Counted from the first letter of the stretch, positions 7,336 through 15,961 are shown. The stretch is 64,000 nt of DNA from Lysinibacillus sp. (GCA_031181585.1 JAPSKP010000008.1:1-64000), one strand, 5' to 3'. The notes: generated by a model from the letters alone, not told the origin. Numbers and translations are program-made.

Positions 7336-8274
7336 CTAATAATTCTCAATGACTCCTCCAAGTGAAGAAGCTTTAATTTTAGGATTCTCAAGGATTTCTT
7401 CTAATTCATCCTTCGTTCCATAAACGACCACCCCTAATATTTCTACATCCTCCAATTTGGTATCTTTCATCTTGTTAAAAGCATTTAGATGATCAGGGGA
7501 AATACTCATTTGCAGTAATTCTAAAAAATGTTCATACTCACCTTCTAAATCATGGATTGAAATAAAAGGTGTGTTTATTGAGAATCCTAGCGCTTCTTCT
7601 TCCCTAATAAATGTTGAAGACCAATCGTTTTCTTTTGCTTCCTGTTGAAACTCGTTTAATTGTTCACTACTATAAGTGTCTATCCAAAACCATGTCATTT
7701 CGGGAAGCTGTATGAAAAGTTCACTTGGTTTGTAAGGCTGCTTAAAGGAAAGTGCCACTTCATAAATTTTATCCCCTTGCATACGCTCAATCAGTTCTTC
7801 ATCATCCTTATATTTTTGATAGAATACATTCGGATGGAAAAACATCATTTCTCGCCAACCATTTTCTTTATAGCCAAATTGCCAATTTTCACCTGTAATA
7901 CCTATTTTGCCACCCGATCCTCTAGATGTTAAAACAGATGGAATCAGACCAAATGAGTATTGTTTTCGTTCGATAACAATCGATTTGCTTTTAAAGTCTT
8001 TCGAAATTTCATAGTTGCTTACTCCACCTAATAAACCTCTGGAGTCTACAGTTTCACTTATGTAACCGTTTGGCGTGCTGAGACGGACATATGCATCCCA
8101 CTGCTTAAATGCCTTTTCACTATAGTTTGCCGAAATTGCAAAATTAGCTATGTTTAAAACTCCGAATATCACGATAGAAATAATAATAACAGTAATGATT
8201 GTCTTCAATTTCCCCCTTCTCACTGCTTTCTTGATCTTCTTTTCATCAAACAGATCATCTGAAAAATCATTCAT
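7336..8274 (-). CDS. Anti-sigma factor (Sigma_reg_N / Sigma_reg_C type)
   Basis: A 312-residue protein with a short charged cytoplasmic N-terminus (DDLFDEKKIKKAVRRGKLK), one transmembrane helix (IITVIIISIVIFGVLNIANFAIS, about residues 26-48) and a large extracellular domain with aromatic-rich strands (PEMTWFWIDTYS) and a C-terminal ILGVVVYGTKDELEEI segment. That arrangement is the one of the sigma-factor-regulator family, in which the cytoplasmic part holds the ECF sigma factor. Its ATG lies inside the last codons of the upstream sigma gene (8-base overlap), so the two are translationally coupled and very likely partners. Confidence 0.8.
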   Translation of the reverse strand: MNDFSDDLFDEKKIKKAVRRGKLKTIITVIIISIVIFGVLNIANFAISANYSEKAFKQWDAYVRLSTPNGYISETVDSRGLLGGVSNYEISKDFKSKSIVIERKQYSFGLIPSVLTSRGSGGKIGITGENWQFGYKENGWREMMFFHPNVFYQKYKDDEELIERMQGDKIYEVALSFKQPYKPSELFIQLPEMTWFWIDTYSSEQLNEFQQEAKENDWSSTFIREEEALGFSINTPFISIHDLEGEYEHFLELLQMSISPDHLNAFNKMKDTKLEDVEILGVVVYGTKDELEEILENPKIKASSLGGVIENY

Positions 8275-8773
8275 GTAGCTCCCTCCACTTCTTTTGAAAT
8301 TCTTTTCTTGCCCGAAATAAATAAGTCCTAACCGTTTCTTCCTTCATACCCAATAACAAAGCAATCTCTTTATAGCTAAATTCCAGCTCATATTTTAATA
8401 ACAAAAGCTGCTTAAAGATTTCTTGAATATGATCTAAAACAAATGCGATTTCATGATTCATTTCGATTGTTAATACGCTCAGTTCTGTATCCTGGTCATT
8501 AGCAAAATTGTTCCAGAAATATTCATCGTCTATAGAAATAATTTGTTCCTTGCCCCGTTTCCTTAGCAGTTTTTTAAATTCATTCATGGAAATCGTAAAA
8601 ATATAGGAAAGTGCTTTATCGGAAGGAACACCACTGCTATAAGCGATGAATTTCGTATAGCTTTCTTGAACAATATCTTCTGCATCTTCATGACTACAGC
8701 CGTTCTTTTTTAAATAAAAATAAATCAACTTTGATTGCTTTTTATATATCTCCAACAAAAGATACGAATCCAT
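8267..8773 (-). CDS. ECF RNA polymerase sigma factor
   Basis: A 168-residue extracytoplasmic-function sigma factor. Region 2 is visible as YFYLKKNGCSHEDAEDIVQESYTKFIAY, where the DAEDIVQE core contacts the -10 element, and region 4 as LLLKYELEFSYKEIALLLGMKEETVRTYLFRARKEFQ, a helix-turn-helix for the -35 element. ATG at 8773 lies five bases after AAGGAG; an upstream GTG overlaps that site and is unlikely. It should direct polymerase to a small stress regulon when released by the anti-sigma factor encoded downstream. A candidate ECF promoter lies ahead of it. Confidence 0.9.
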   Translation of the reverse strand: MDSYLLLEIYKKQSKLIYFYLKKNGCSHEDAEDIVQESYTKFIAYSSGVPSDKALSYIFTISMNEFKKLLRKRGKEQIISIDDEYFWNNFANDQDTELSVLTIEMNHEIAFVLDHIQEIFKQLLLLKYELEFSYKEIALLLGMKEETVRTYLFRARKEFQKKWRELHE

Positions 8774-9177
8774 AGGCACTCCTTTCTAAAGTCTTCACTA
8801 ATACAGAGTCTATTTGTAAAAAAAAGTTTACAATAGATTGAGAAATAAATTTTCGCTGGACGAACCGTTTACAAGAGGGCTACGCTTAAACAGTGGAATT
8901 AATGATTTTGTACTAATTATTTCTCTTTTGAAAATACGCTTTTGGAGAAAATAAAAAAAGCTACTCTTCTATTGAAGATAGCCTTCATTAGTAGAAGCAG
9001 AAAAAATGGGCTTATTCAATAATTGCTCCCTAATTATTGAATAAGCTATCGCATAGTATCTTCGAATTGTTCATTAACTAAGTTATTCATATTCTTTCCA
9101 TTTTTTTATCTATATCTATAGCTTTTCTGATACAATTTTTCATATAACATTTTATTATAAAAGAAGGAGGAAATGGA
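8774..9177. other. Divergent spacer with hairpins
   Basis: The 404-base gap between the sigma gene and a cupin gene holds the candidate ECF promoter, a weak hairpin near 8960-8985, and a perfect 15-bp inverted repeat at 9010-9046 (arms GCTTATTCAATAATT / AATTATTGAATAAGC, loop of seven). I see no gene in it. Confidence 0.5.
8806..8831 (-). promoter_or_regulatory. Candidate ECF-type autoregulatory promoter
   Basis: On the minus strand GTAAAC, a 15-base T-rich spacer, then GACTC lie 33 bases upstream of the sigma-factor ATG. The AAC core of the -35 and the GAC core of the -10 are those commonly used by ECF sigma factors. Inferred only from pattern. Confidence 0.35.
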
Positions 9178-9516
9178 TTGAATAATACAATGGAAAAATT
9201 AAATTTAATAAATTTAGTTTCTAATACAACAGAATATACCAACTTCGTTGTATCTGACATAAACGATCATGTTCTAAGAATTGCTGTAATTGATGGAGAA
9301 TTTCATTGGCATGAACATGATACAGACGAATTATTTATGGTACTAGATGGGGAACTCATTATTGATTTAGCTAATGATAAAACAATTAAACTACTACCTG
9401 GAGAAATATTTATGGTGCCCTCCCATACGCAACACAGAACTCGTTCTAATGGGAGAACTGTAAATCTCTGTTTTGAGAAAAAAGATAACGATATAAACGG
9501 AAATGGAAATTCTTAA
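9178..9516 (+). CDS. Cupin-domain protein
   Basis: A 112-residue single cupin with an intact metal site: motif 1 FHWHEHDTDELFMVLDGE (His, His, Glu ligands) and motif 2 PGEIFMVPSHTQHRT (His ligand). It is of the mannose-6-phosphate-isomerase-like cupin type, often of unknown activity. The start is TTG, seven bases after GGAGG; the in-frame ATG four codons later is too far away. It is not the parent of the cupin relic at 4.85 kb, which matches the other cupin gene. A terminator follows immediately. Confidence 0.8.
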   Translation: MNNTMEKLNLINLVSNTTEYTNFVVSDINDHVLRIAVIDGEFHWHEHDTDELFMVLDGELIIDLANDKTIKLLPGEIFMVPSHTQHRTRSNGRTVNLCFEKKDNDINGNGNS

Positions 9517-9542
9517 GTGCCAAAATTTTTGGTGCTTTTTTA
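9515..9542 (+). terminator. Intrinsic terminator of the cupin gene
   Basis: AAGTGCCAAAA and TTTTTGGTGCTT pair (with one G-T pair and one mismatch) and are followed by a T-run; the stem begins at the stop codon. Confidence 0.6.
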
Positions 9543-9589
9543 ATGCACAGTTTTTAACAAGTAAGTTACACCATTTTTGAAGTAGATAA

Positions 9590-9645
9590 CCAAAAAGACA
9601 CAATTCATTACACTTGAATCGCGCCCGATTGTTGAAGATCATTAT
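9590..9645. repeat. Dispersed repeat, copy 6
   Basis: AAAAAGACACAATTCATTACACTTGAATCGCGCCCGATTGTTGAAGATCA matches the hairpin half of the family; the stem here is AATTCA/TGAAT(C). Confidence 0.55.
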
Positions 9646-9681
9646 TTAAGGTAAAGCAACTGTTACTTCAATAACGCTTTT

Positions 9682-10713
9682 TTAGGATATAAGAGTTCTA
9701 TATATTTCTCCTATAATCCCTTCCATCTGATGAACACCTAATTCAGTATTTGTCATGATGACTGCCCCTTTTTCTAAATAAGGAAACGCCACCATCATAC
9801 ATTGAAAACCTACTCCCCAACCGAGTGATTGAATTTCTATTTCTTTTTCAGAACCTGCTAGAAACACACCTAGTCCAACCCAACCTTTTCCTCTTTGCGG
9901 GCTTATCATGTCTTTTATTACATTTGAAGAAATACCAGCTTTACTTTCTCCTTTTATGGCATCCATTAATTCAATGACCAATTTTGCTAAATCCAACGAG
10001 GTTGTCCAAAGTCCAGAAGATGCTGGGTAGGGATATAAAGGATATTTTCCATCCACTAATTTACCATTTTTGTTATGACCGCAAGAAAATTTTTCACTAC
10101 TCATAACAGGTATTGACATATCCAATGTGCTACTTCCCATTTTTAATGGTTCAAATATAAGTTCTTTCATCATTTGATGAAACGGTTTTCCAGTCACATC
10201 TTCTATTAGTTGCTGGATTATACAATAACCTGCATCAGAATAGTCGAATCCACTCTCTGGTTCGTAATTCACTTCAATAGGAACTTTACAATAAGGGGTA
10301 TGTCCCTCCAATAATTCAACCAAAGAAGGAAAGCTTGTAATTGATTTAAGCTCACCAAAACTGTTTTCAGGGTCTTTTATTCCAGATTGATGACTAAGTA
10401 AATTTCGTAATGTTACTCTTTTATTTTTCGTTAAATCATTTTCAGGTACTTTCCACGAAACGAGTCTGTTGTTTACATCTTCATCTAAATCAAGTAGTCC
10501 TTGGTTTGTTAGTTTCATAACAAGCATCCCTGTTAGGAACTTACTAATTGAACAAGCACTAAAAATTGTATCCTCATTTACGTTCTTATCGCTTTCTACC
10601 TCTAATAAGCCGTAATTTTCTGTACCACTTATTTGACCATGATTGATTAACGTAATACTTAAACCTTGCACATTATAATGCTTCATACGCTCTTGAATGT
10701 TGATGTTTTCCAT
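9682..10713 (-). CDS. Serine hydrolase, class C beta-lactamase-like
   Basis: A 343-residue member of the beta-lactamase/penicillin-binding-protein-like hydrolases. The nucleophile motif SxxK is S55-I-S-K58 (ACSISKFLTG) and the second motif YxN-like is Y158-S-D160 (YSDAGYCIIQQL); a GWGVGFQ segment near 300 stands at the place of the third motif. There is no signal peptide, so it should act in the cytoplasm, as esterase- or peptidase-like members often do. The in-frame TTG 11 codons upstream lacks a site, whereas ATG at 10713 follows GGGGTGAG. Not likely a true resistance enzyme; the substrate is unknown. Confidence 0.85.
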   Translation of the reverse strand: MENINIQERMKHYNVQGLSITLINHGQISGTENYGLLEVESDKNVNEDTIFSACSISKFLTGMLVMKLTNQGLLDLDEDVNNRLVSWKVPENDLTKNKRVTLRNLLSHQSGIKDPENSFGELKSITSFPSLVELLEGHTPYCKVPIEVNYEPESGFDYSDAGYCIIQQLIEDVTGKPFHQMMKELIFEPLKMGSSTLDMSIPVMSSEKFSCGHNKNGKLVDGKYPLYPYPASSGLWTTSLDLAKLVIELMDAIKGESKAGISSNVIKDMISPQRGKGWVGLGVFLAGSEKEIEIQSLGWGVGFQCMMVAFPYLEKGAVIMTNTELGVHQMEGIIGEIYRTLIS

Positions 10714-11043
10714 ACTCTCACCCCTATTTAGCAGCCTTAGCTTCAATAGAATTATAACACGAACGTATTTTCTGTTATATATATGGAAAAAGCAATGTTC
10801 AATTAATCTGTGACAAGTTTAAGTGTAAACCTTCACATTATCCCCTTTAGATTAAAATTGTTATTCAACAATCTGGCCCTTTAATTGAATACCTTTCTGA
10901 CTATTAAATAAAAAATAGACACCTTTCCTTGAAAAGCACAAAAAATAGGAGCAGCCCCAGAAGCGTTTTGGATAGTCGTCCAATTATCTTAAGCGGGCCA
11001 TTCACTATTCCTTTGAAAAATATTGATTTCCGCCAATAATTCT
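10714..11043. other. Spacer with one repeat copy
   Basis: The 330 bases between the serine hydrolase and the GGDEF gene carry a partial dispersed repeat at 10869-10893 (CAATCTGGCCCTTTAATTGAATACC). I see nothing else. Confidence 0.5.
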
Positions 11044-11985
11044 TTAAAAAACTTTAAAAGTATTCTTTCCCGCTGCTTTTGCGCGGTATAAAGCGTTATC
11101 GGCATTTTTAAGGATGGTTTCGAGCGAAGCAGTTTCACTGGCTGGATAAGAGACTATCCCGATACTTGCCGACAGCTGGTATGGCGTATTCCAAGCGTTT
11201 AGATGGTTAAGAAGACAATCTGCCTGCTTTTCTATTTCTTCTCTTGAAGACATCTGGGGGAAATTTATAATGAATTCATCTCCCCCTAATCTAACCGCAA
11301 ATACATCAGCCTGTTCTTTTAAAAAATGCTGAATCCTTGAAGCAACCTCTTTTAATACTTGGTCCCCAGTATCGTGTCCATTTACATCATTGATCTTTTT
11401 AAACCCATCCAAATCAAGAAAGAATAGCACTCCCCCGGATTTAGCAAAGTCTTCAAAGAAGTTAAAGAGATACTGCCTGTTATATAGTCCTGTCAGCGAA
11501 TCTCTATAGGCTATCTTTTCTAAAGCCAAATAATAGGAGAACATCTTGGCTATTTTTTGAAGCATGCTTATGCTCTTCGTGTCAAAGTGAGAAGCTTTAT
11601 GATGAACCGCGCATAAGGTTCCAAACTTCTCTCCATTCGTAAGAGAAATAGGTATGCCCACATAAGCGTTAATATTGACTTTTCCGTATATTTTTCTTAA
11701 ATCGTCCAAACTGGCTTCTTTACTTACATCCTCAAAGACTAATGGCTGATTTTTTTCGAAATCAATGCGATTACAAACACTCTGATCAAGGTTTATAGCC
11801 CTGCCCTCCGTCACAAGAATATCTGTATCAGCGTCTGAAACTTTCAGGATAACTTGCTGATTATCAGTAAAAGAACTTAAATAAATCAATTTATCAGGTA
11901 AAATTTCCTTTGCCAGGTCTAATACATCACTAGCAAGCTCATTAAAATTCCTATACATCTGTATTTCGTGTAATGGTATTACCAT
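11044..11985 (-). CDS. GAF-GGDEF diguanylate cyclase
   Basis: A 313-residue cytoplasmic protein. Residues about 10-155 form a GAF sensor domain (VNINAYVGIPISLTNGEKFGTLC is the typical ligand-pocket strand pair) and 160-313 a GGDEF domain with DSLTGLYNR at 162-170 and an intact RLGGDEF active site (GGDEF at 234-238), so it should make c-di-GMP from two GTP. The residues five before GGDEF do not form an RxxD inhibitory site, so product feedback through that site is not expected. ATG at 11985 lies seven bases after GGAGG; the longer frame starts without a site. It stands alone. Confidence 0.9.
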   Translation of the reverse strand: MVIPLHEIQMYRNFNELASDVLDLAKEILPDKLIYLSSFTDNQQVILKVSDADTDILVTEGRAINLDQSVCNRIDFEKNQPLVFEDVSKEASLDDLRKIYGKVNINAYVGIPISLTNGEKFGTLCAVHHKASHFDTKSISMLQKIAKMFSYYLALEKIAYRDSLTGLYNRQYLFNFFEDFAKSGGVLFFLDLDGFKKINDVNGHDTGDQVLKEVASRIQHFLKEQADVFAVRLGGDEFIINFPQMSSREEIEKQADCLLNHLNAWNTPYQLSASIGIVSYPASETASLETILKNADNALYRAKAAGKNTFKVF

Positions 11986-12580
11986 GAAAGTACCTCCATT
12001 ATTTAATATTACTTTCATATTTTTATTAGCGTATCAATTGAGGCTTTAAATTACAAAAAGTATTTACACGATTATGTTAAGAATTTGATGACATCTTCCT
12101 AAACTGGACATACCCAGGCTTTATTCAACACTAGAATTCTGCCCGCATACGGGAGACGATTCCTAACCATATAAATCATTTACCTTTATTTAAATGTATC
12201 TAATGAATTTTAGCTTCTTCTTCTAGATTCCCGTATTACTTGGAAACCTTCAAAAAAGATTTCATTATTGAATTAAAATTCACCTTTTCGACTTTGGCAA
12301 GTATACCAGCCCAGCATATCTGGAGTATACCCTCTTATTCTTTCAATTGTTCAAGAGCATCGTCTTTTTCTATTCCATTACGAAGAGCCGAGTCATTCGA
12401 CACTATGGCCCCTAAATAAAAACAGACGCTTTTCTTATAATAGAAAGGCGTCTGAGTATTGGGCAAAGAGTAATATCTACTAATTATTTTCGTGCTTTTT
12501 CATTGTTCTATATGCTTCATGGAATGATTGGTATCCTCAAAAGCAAGACGGTCATCCTCACGCTTTATTTCTCATCACGA
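11986..12580. other. Spacer with relic-like stretches and a terminator
   Basis: This 595-base gap ends with a terminator at 12417-12453. Near 12120-12160 it has a weak match to the dispersed repeat. On the minus strand 12335-12403 reads as a short protein end (NDSALRNGIEKDDALEQLKE, stop), which may be a gene relic. No intact gene is visible. Confidence 0.4.
12417..12453 (-). terminator. Intrinsic terminator of the two-component operon
   Basis: On the minus strand CAGACGCCTTTCT and AGAAAAGCGTCTG form a long stem followed by TTTTTATTT. It lies 130 bases after the response regulator gene. Confidence 0.7.
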
Positions 12581-13270
12581 TCATGTAATAAAATATCTTC
12601 TTTCAGGTCTTCCTACGGAGCCGTAAATATGCTCGACATGCACCAGCCTCTCTTCCATTAGATGCTCCAAATACCGGCGTGCTGTCGTTCGACTAATACC
12701 TAAATTTTTTCCCAGCTTTTCTGCAGTAATGCCAACTTGGCATGTCCTGATAAAATCGACTACTTTCGTTTTTGTGACCGGATCGATCCCCTTTGGAATA
12801 TCAAGCGATTTCCCGTTCAATTCAGCTTCTCCGGGGTAATTCCACAGCCGCTTAATATCCTCTACGTTCAGTACATCTCCGCTTTCAAAGATCATTTTCT
12901 TCGCTTTGTATTTGACTAGACACTCTGTAAAGCGCTGCAATGTAAGGGGCTTTAATAAATAATCCGCCACGCCATTCACATACGCCTGCCGCACAATATC
13001 TACCTCTGCTGCTCCCGTGATTAAAATAATATCTGTTTTCGGGCTTTTTTCCCTTACAAACTCAAACAGTTCTACCCCCAGCTTGTCCGGAAAATAGATA
13101 TCGAGCAAAATCAGCTGCGGCTGCAGGCTTTCAATCCACAGCTCCGCTTCTTCAACTGTATGGGCCATACCAACCGTTTGAAACCCTTCAATCGAAGCAA
13201 TAAATTTCTCATGGATTTTGGCAATGCGTACATCATCCTCAACAATAAGTACTTCTATTTTTTTCTCCAT
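12581..13270 (-). CDS. Response regulator, CitT/DctR/MalR family
   Basis: A 229-residue regulator. The receiver domain begins with VLIVEDDVRIA, has the phospho-accepting Asp in LILLDIYFPDKLG and the switch Lys in YLLKPL; the C-terminal half ends in a helix-turn-helix (LGKNLGISRTTARRYLEHLMEE) of the CitB/DcuR type. It should be phosphorylated by the kinase encoded just upstream and activate a carboxylate transporter or metabolic gene. A GTG overlapping the kinase stop is possible, but ATG at 13270 lies eight bases after AAGAGGGG. No dicarboxylate transporter sits next to the pair, so the target must be elsewhere. Confidence 0.9.
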   Translation of the reverse strand: MEKKIEVLIVEDDVRIAKIHEKFIASIEGFQTVGMAHTVEEAELWIESLQPQLILLDIYFPDKLGVELFEFVREKSPKTDIILITGAAEVDIVRQAYVNGVADYLLKPLTLQRFTECLVKYKAKKMIFESGDVLNVEDIKRLWNYPGEAELNGKSLDIPKGIDPVTKTKVVDFIRTCQVGITAEKLGKNLGISRTTARRYLEHLMEERLVHVEHIYGSVGRPERRYFIT

Positions 13271-13275
13271 ACCCG

Positions 13276-14859
13276 TCACCCCTCTTTTGGAATAGAAATA
13301 ATAAACAGTGCTCCCCCTAGGTCTCCTTTTTCAATGGCAATCGAGCCATTTAACAATGTGACATTCTCTTTCACAATATGAAGACCATATCCTCTTGTTT
13401 TTTGGTCTTTTGTCGATTGTTTCAGCTCAAAAATAACATCCATTTGCTCCGGCTGGATTCCTTTTCCGGAATCCTCAATTTCAAATACGATTTCCTTTTC
13501 ATGTTCAAAAATATAAATCCGGACAACCCGCTGCCGTTCCTCCAGTTGTTCTACTGCTTCAAATGCATTCGTCACCAGATTCCCTAATATCGAAATGAGC
13601 AGGTGCTTTTCAATCGGGGACTCCAGCCGGCCGCAATAGCTGCTTTCATCCAGCAGGAGCTTCACTTTCAATTCCTTCGCCCGATTATAGTAGCCAATCA
13701 TAATGCCGCTTAAATATGGATCTTTAATATGCTGGTTCATAAAGTTAATCAACGCATGATTGCCGATCCTCTCATGATGGATTAACTCTATGGCTTCATC
13801 ATACGCCTGCAATTGGACCAGCCCTGATATCGTATATAAAAAGTTATTGTACTCATGTGTTTGAGCCCGCAGTGATTCAATATATTGGTTTACTTGCGAT
13901 AATTCATCCGCAATGAGGTCAATCTCCTCAAAAAGACGGAAGCTCGCCACCGCTCCAATATACCTTCCTTCCTTAATAATCGGTACACGATTCACTAATG
14001 TCTTGGCATTATTAATATTCATCACCCGGTCAAACTGCTTTTCGCCATGCTCCATTACTTCCATGAGCCTTGTATGCGGAATAACCGCTTGAATGTTTTC
14101 TCCGACTACCGTCTCCCGGCGATTTAAAATTTTATTCGCCGCATGATTACTCAATGTAATCGTACCGGCTGTGTTCACTACAATGATCCCTTCCCGGATG
14201 GATTCGACCATCGCATTTCTTTCTGTTAAAATTTCGGCAATCTCCTCTGGCTCATAATTCAGCAGCTGTTCCTTTATTTTATTAGAAAGATAGGTAGCCA
14301 ATAGTACCGATAAAATAACGGTAATGAGCAGGACAACCACTAATGACTTGGCATACACGATATTAGTAGTGAGAATCTCTTTACGTAAAAACCCGACTGA
14401 TACAATACCGATGATTGTTCCATGTTCATCGAAGATCGGTGACTTCCCCCGCACTGCCTCCCCAAGTGTTCCCTCTGCAATCGATATGTAAGACTTCCCT
14501 TCAATCAGCGCTTTGGTATTATCATCCCCCACCATTTTTTCCCCGATCCTGCCTGGTACCGGATGGGCGTAGCGGATAGAATGTTCATCCCCAATCACTA
14601 CGTATTCAGCTCCAGCCTGCCTTTGTATTTCAAGTGCAAGCTGCTGCAGCTCCTTTGTCGTTCTGCCTTCCTTCATCCGCTCAATTACCTCTGGATGCTT
14701 GGCTGTCATCTTCGCCACACTTAAGGCACGCTCGCCGATCTCATTTTCCACTACATTTGCCATGACAAAATAAGAAGCCGCCACCGCAAACAACATCACC
14801 GCTAATGCAAGGAAAAAATTGTACTTAAAAACGCGATAATTTAACGTATTTTTTTTCAT
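13276..14859 (-). CDS. Sensor histidine kinase, CitS/DctS/DcuS family
   Basis: A 527-residue sensor of the citrate/C4-dicarboxylate family. One helix near residue 15-35, an extracytoplasmic PAS-like (PDC) domain containing SIRYAHPVPGRIG, a second helix (SLVVVLLITVILSVLLATYL), then a cytoplasmic PAS domain (MVESIREGIIVVNTAGTITLSNHAANKIL) and a short kinase core. The phospho-accepting His lies in LRAQTHEYNNFLYTISGL and the ATP lid in DSGKGIQPEQ and TRGYGLHIVKENV. The RYxHPxPxxIG pattern is the ligand signature for tri- or dicarboxylates. It overlaps the frame of its response regulator by a few bases. The precise ligand cannot be told. Confidence 0.9.
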   Translation of the reverse strand: MKKNTLNYRVFKYNFFLALAVMLFAVAASYFVMANVVENEIGERALSVAKMTAKHPEVIERMKEGRTTKELQQLALEIQRQAGAEYVVIGDEHSIRYAHPVPGRIGEKMVGDDNTKALIEGKSYISIAEGTLGEAVRGKSPIFDEHGTIIGIVSVGFLRKEILTTNIVYAKSLVVVLLITVILSVLLATYLSNKIKEQLLNYEPEEIAEILTERNAMVESIREGIIVVNTAGTITLSNHAANKILNRRETVVGENIQAVIPHTRLMEVMEHGEKQFDRVMNINNAKTLVNRVPIIKEGRYIGAVASFRLFEEIDLIADELSQVNQYIESLRAQTHEYNNFLYTISGLVQLQAYDEAIELIHHERIGNHALINFMNQHIKDPYLSGIMIGYYNRAKELKVKLLLDESSYCGRLESPIEKHLLISILGNLVTNAFEAVEQLEERQRVVRIYIFEHEKEIVFEIEDSGKGIQPEQMDVIFELKQSTKDQKTRGYGLHIVKENVTLLNGSIAIEKGDLGGALFIISIPKEG

Positions 14860-15017
14860 TTCTCTATACCTTCCGTTGGTATGTAAAAAGTTTAGCTTAT
14901 TATATCATGGTAAACTTATGAAACAACCGATTTTTCTTTTTATTCAGAAATTAAAATATAGAAATACAGAGGGCAGCTAAAGAACAGGCTGGTCATAACT
15001 ATTTTATAATTTTGTAC

Positions 15018-15054
15018 AAAAAAAGAGGAACCCTATAATAGGATTCCTCTTTGA
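15018..15054 (-). terminator. Terminator of the cold-shock gene
   Basis: AAAGAGGAA..CTATTATAG..TTCCTCTTT on the minus strand, followed by a T-run, 19 bases after the stop codon. Confidence 0.8.
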
Positions 15055-15072
15055 TTCAGCTATGCGTAAAAA

Positions 15073-15273
15073 TTAAAGTTTTACGATGTTTGTAGCTTGT
15101 GGTCCACGTTGACCTTGTTCTACTTCGAATTCAACCTTTTGGCCTTCTTCTAAAGTTTTGAAGCCGTCGCCTTGGATTGCTGAGAAGTGAGCGAATACGT
15201 CTGAACCGCCTTCAACTTCGATGAATCCGAAACCTTTTTCTGCGTTAAACCATTTTACTGTACCTTGTGTCAT
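15073..15273 (-). CDS. Cold-shock protein, CspA/CspB family
   Basis: A 66-residue OB-fold nucleic-acid chaperone. RNP1 is visible as KGFGFIEV and RNP2 as VFAHFSAI, with the usual [12 protein letters not shown] start and a [22 protein letters not shown] end. It melts RNA structure and helps translation at low temperature and in stationary phase. ATG at 15273 lies eight bases after GGAGG; the frame extends five codons upstream without reason. Its leader holds a large inverted repeat (15330-15388), which may control it. The species copy number and exact Csp type cannot be told. Confidence 0.95.
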   Translation of the reverse strand: MTQGTVKWFNAEKGFGFIEVEGGSDVFAHFSAIQGDGFKTLEEGQKVEFEVEQGQRGPQATNIVKL

Positions 15274-15329
15274 GTAAATGACCTCCATTAATTAAAATTT
15301 AATATATAAGCTTTTTTTGTAAAGAAAAA

Positions 15330-15388
15330 AATTCACATATTACAAAAAGTATCAAATACCACTGATTACTCTTTGTAATAGGTGAATT
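15330..15388 (-). promoter_or_regulatory. Large inverted repeat in the csp leader
   Basis: Two 22-base arms (from AATTCACCTATTACAAAG and TTTTTGTAATATGTGAATT on the minus strand) pair at 20 of 22 places around a 15-base loop. The second arm runs into a T-rich stretch, so the structure could act as a leader terminator or a temperature-sensitive hairpin. It lies 57 bases upstream of the ATG. Confidence 0.55.
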
Positions 15389-15802
15389 CAACTTGTTTCC
15401 TATCGAAGGACTTTATTAACTCCACTATATACTTAAATTCCGAATTAGTCAAATAAATATAACGACACTGGAAATTAAAAAGAATTTTTTTCGGTGGAAA
15501 CGTGAATTCTAAAGTATCCTAAAGATTAATCATAGGTATTTAATTATAAGCTTACAAAGTGTTTACCCCAAAAGTATAACAGCTAAACACAATTCTTATA
15601 CCTATAATATATCAAATAATTCAATTTGTAAATATGTTACAATTGATTAAAAAATTGTTTTTTTGTCAGCTGGAAAAGGCGGTGTTTTAGACGCAGTGAA
15701 AAACCATTGGAAGGCTGTATTTATGGTATGACCTATGATGATCCCTTCTCCTAGAAGTGGATTGAAAACAATGACACCATACTGAAATGCATAAGCTGTT
15801 TT

Positions 15803-15937
15803 ATGAGTGTTATCACATGTGGGATACGGAGAAAAATTTTGAAAGCAGTGGCTACAGGAAGCTATCTATTATTAATTGTTGCTTTACCTGCTGAATTGAT
15901 TGGATTTACAAATGGTAAAAATGGATGTAACCTGTAA
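15803..15937 (+). pseudogene. Small ORF, probable 3' part of a decayed gene
   Basis: An ATG at 15803 opens a 44-codon frame with one hydrophobic segment (AVATGSYLLLIVALPAELIGF). The same frame is open upstream to about 15662 (WKRRCFRRSEKPLEGCIYGM, then TYDDPFS) except for a single TAG at about 15752. No ribosome binding site precedes the ATG. I read it as the remains of a gene of about 90 codons of unknown family. Confidence 0.3.
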
Positions 15938-15961
15938 AGAATAATTAAAGGAGGTGTCAAT

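Larger units (their letters stand above)
15274..15961. other. Long AT-rich spacer with leader structure and ORF remains
   Basis: The 688-base gap holds the csp leader hairpin and, on the plus strand from about 15662 to 15937, a reading frame interrupted by one stop (see separate entry). The rest is AT-rich with no feature that I can support. Confidence 0.5.

Noticed and set aside
9682-10713. Beta-lactam resistance gene
   Set aside because: The SxxK and YxD motifs fit serine hydrolases in general; there is no signal peptide and the third motif is not of the beta-lactamase type.
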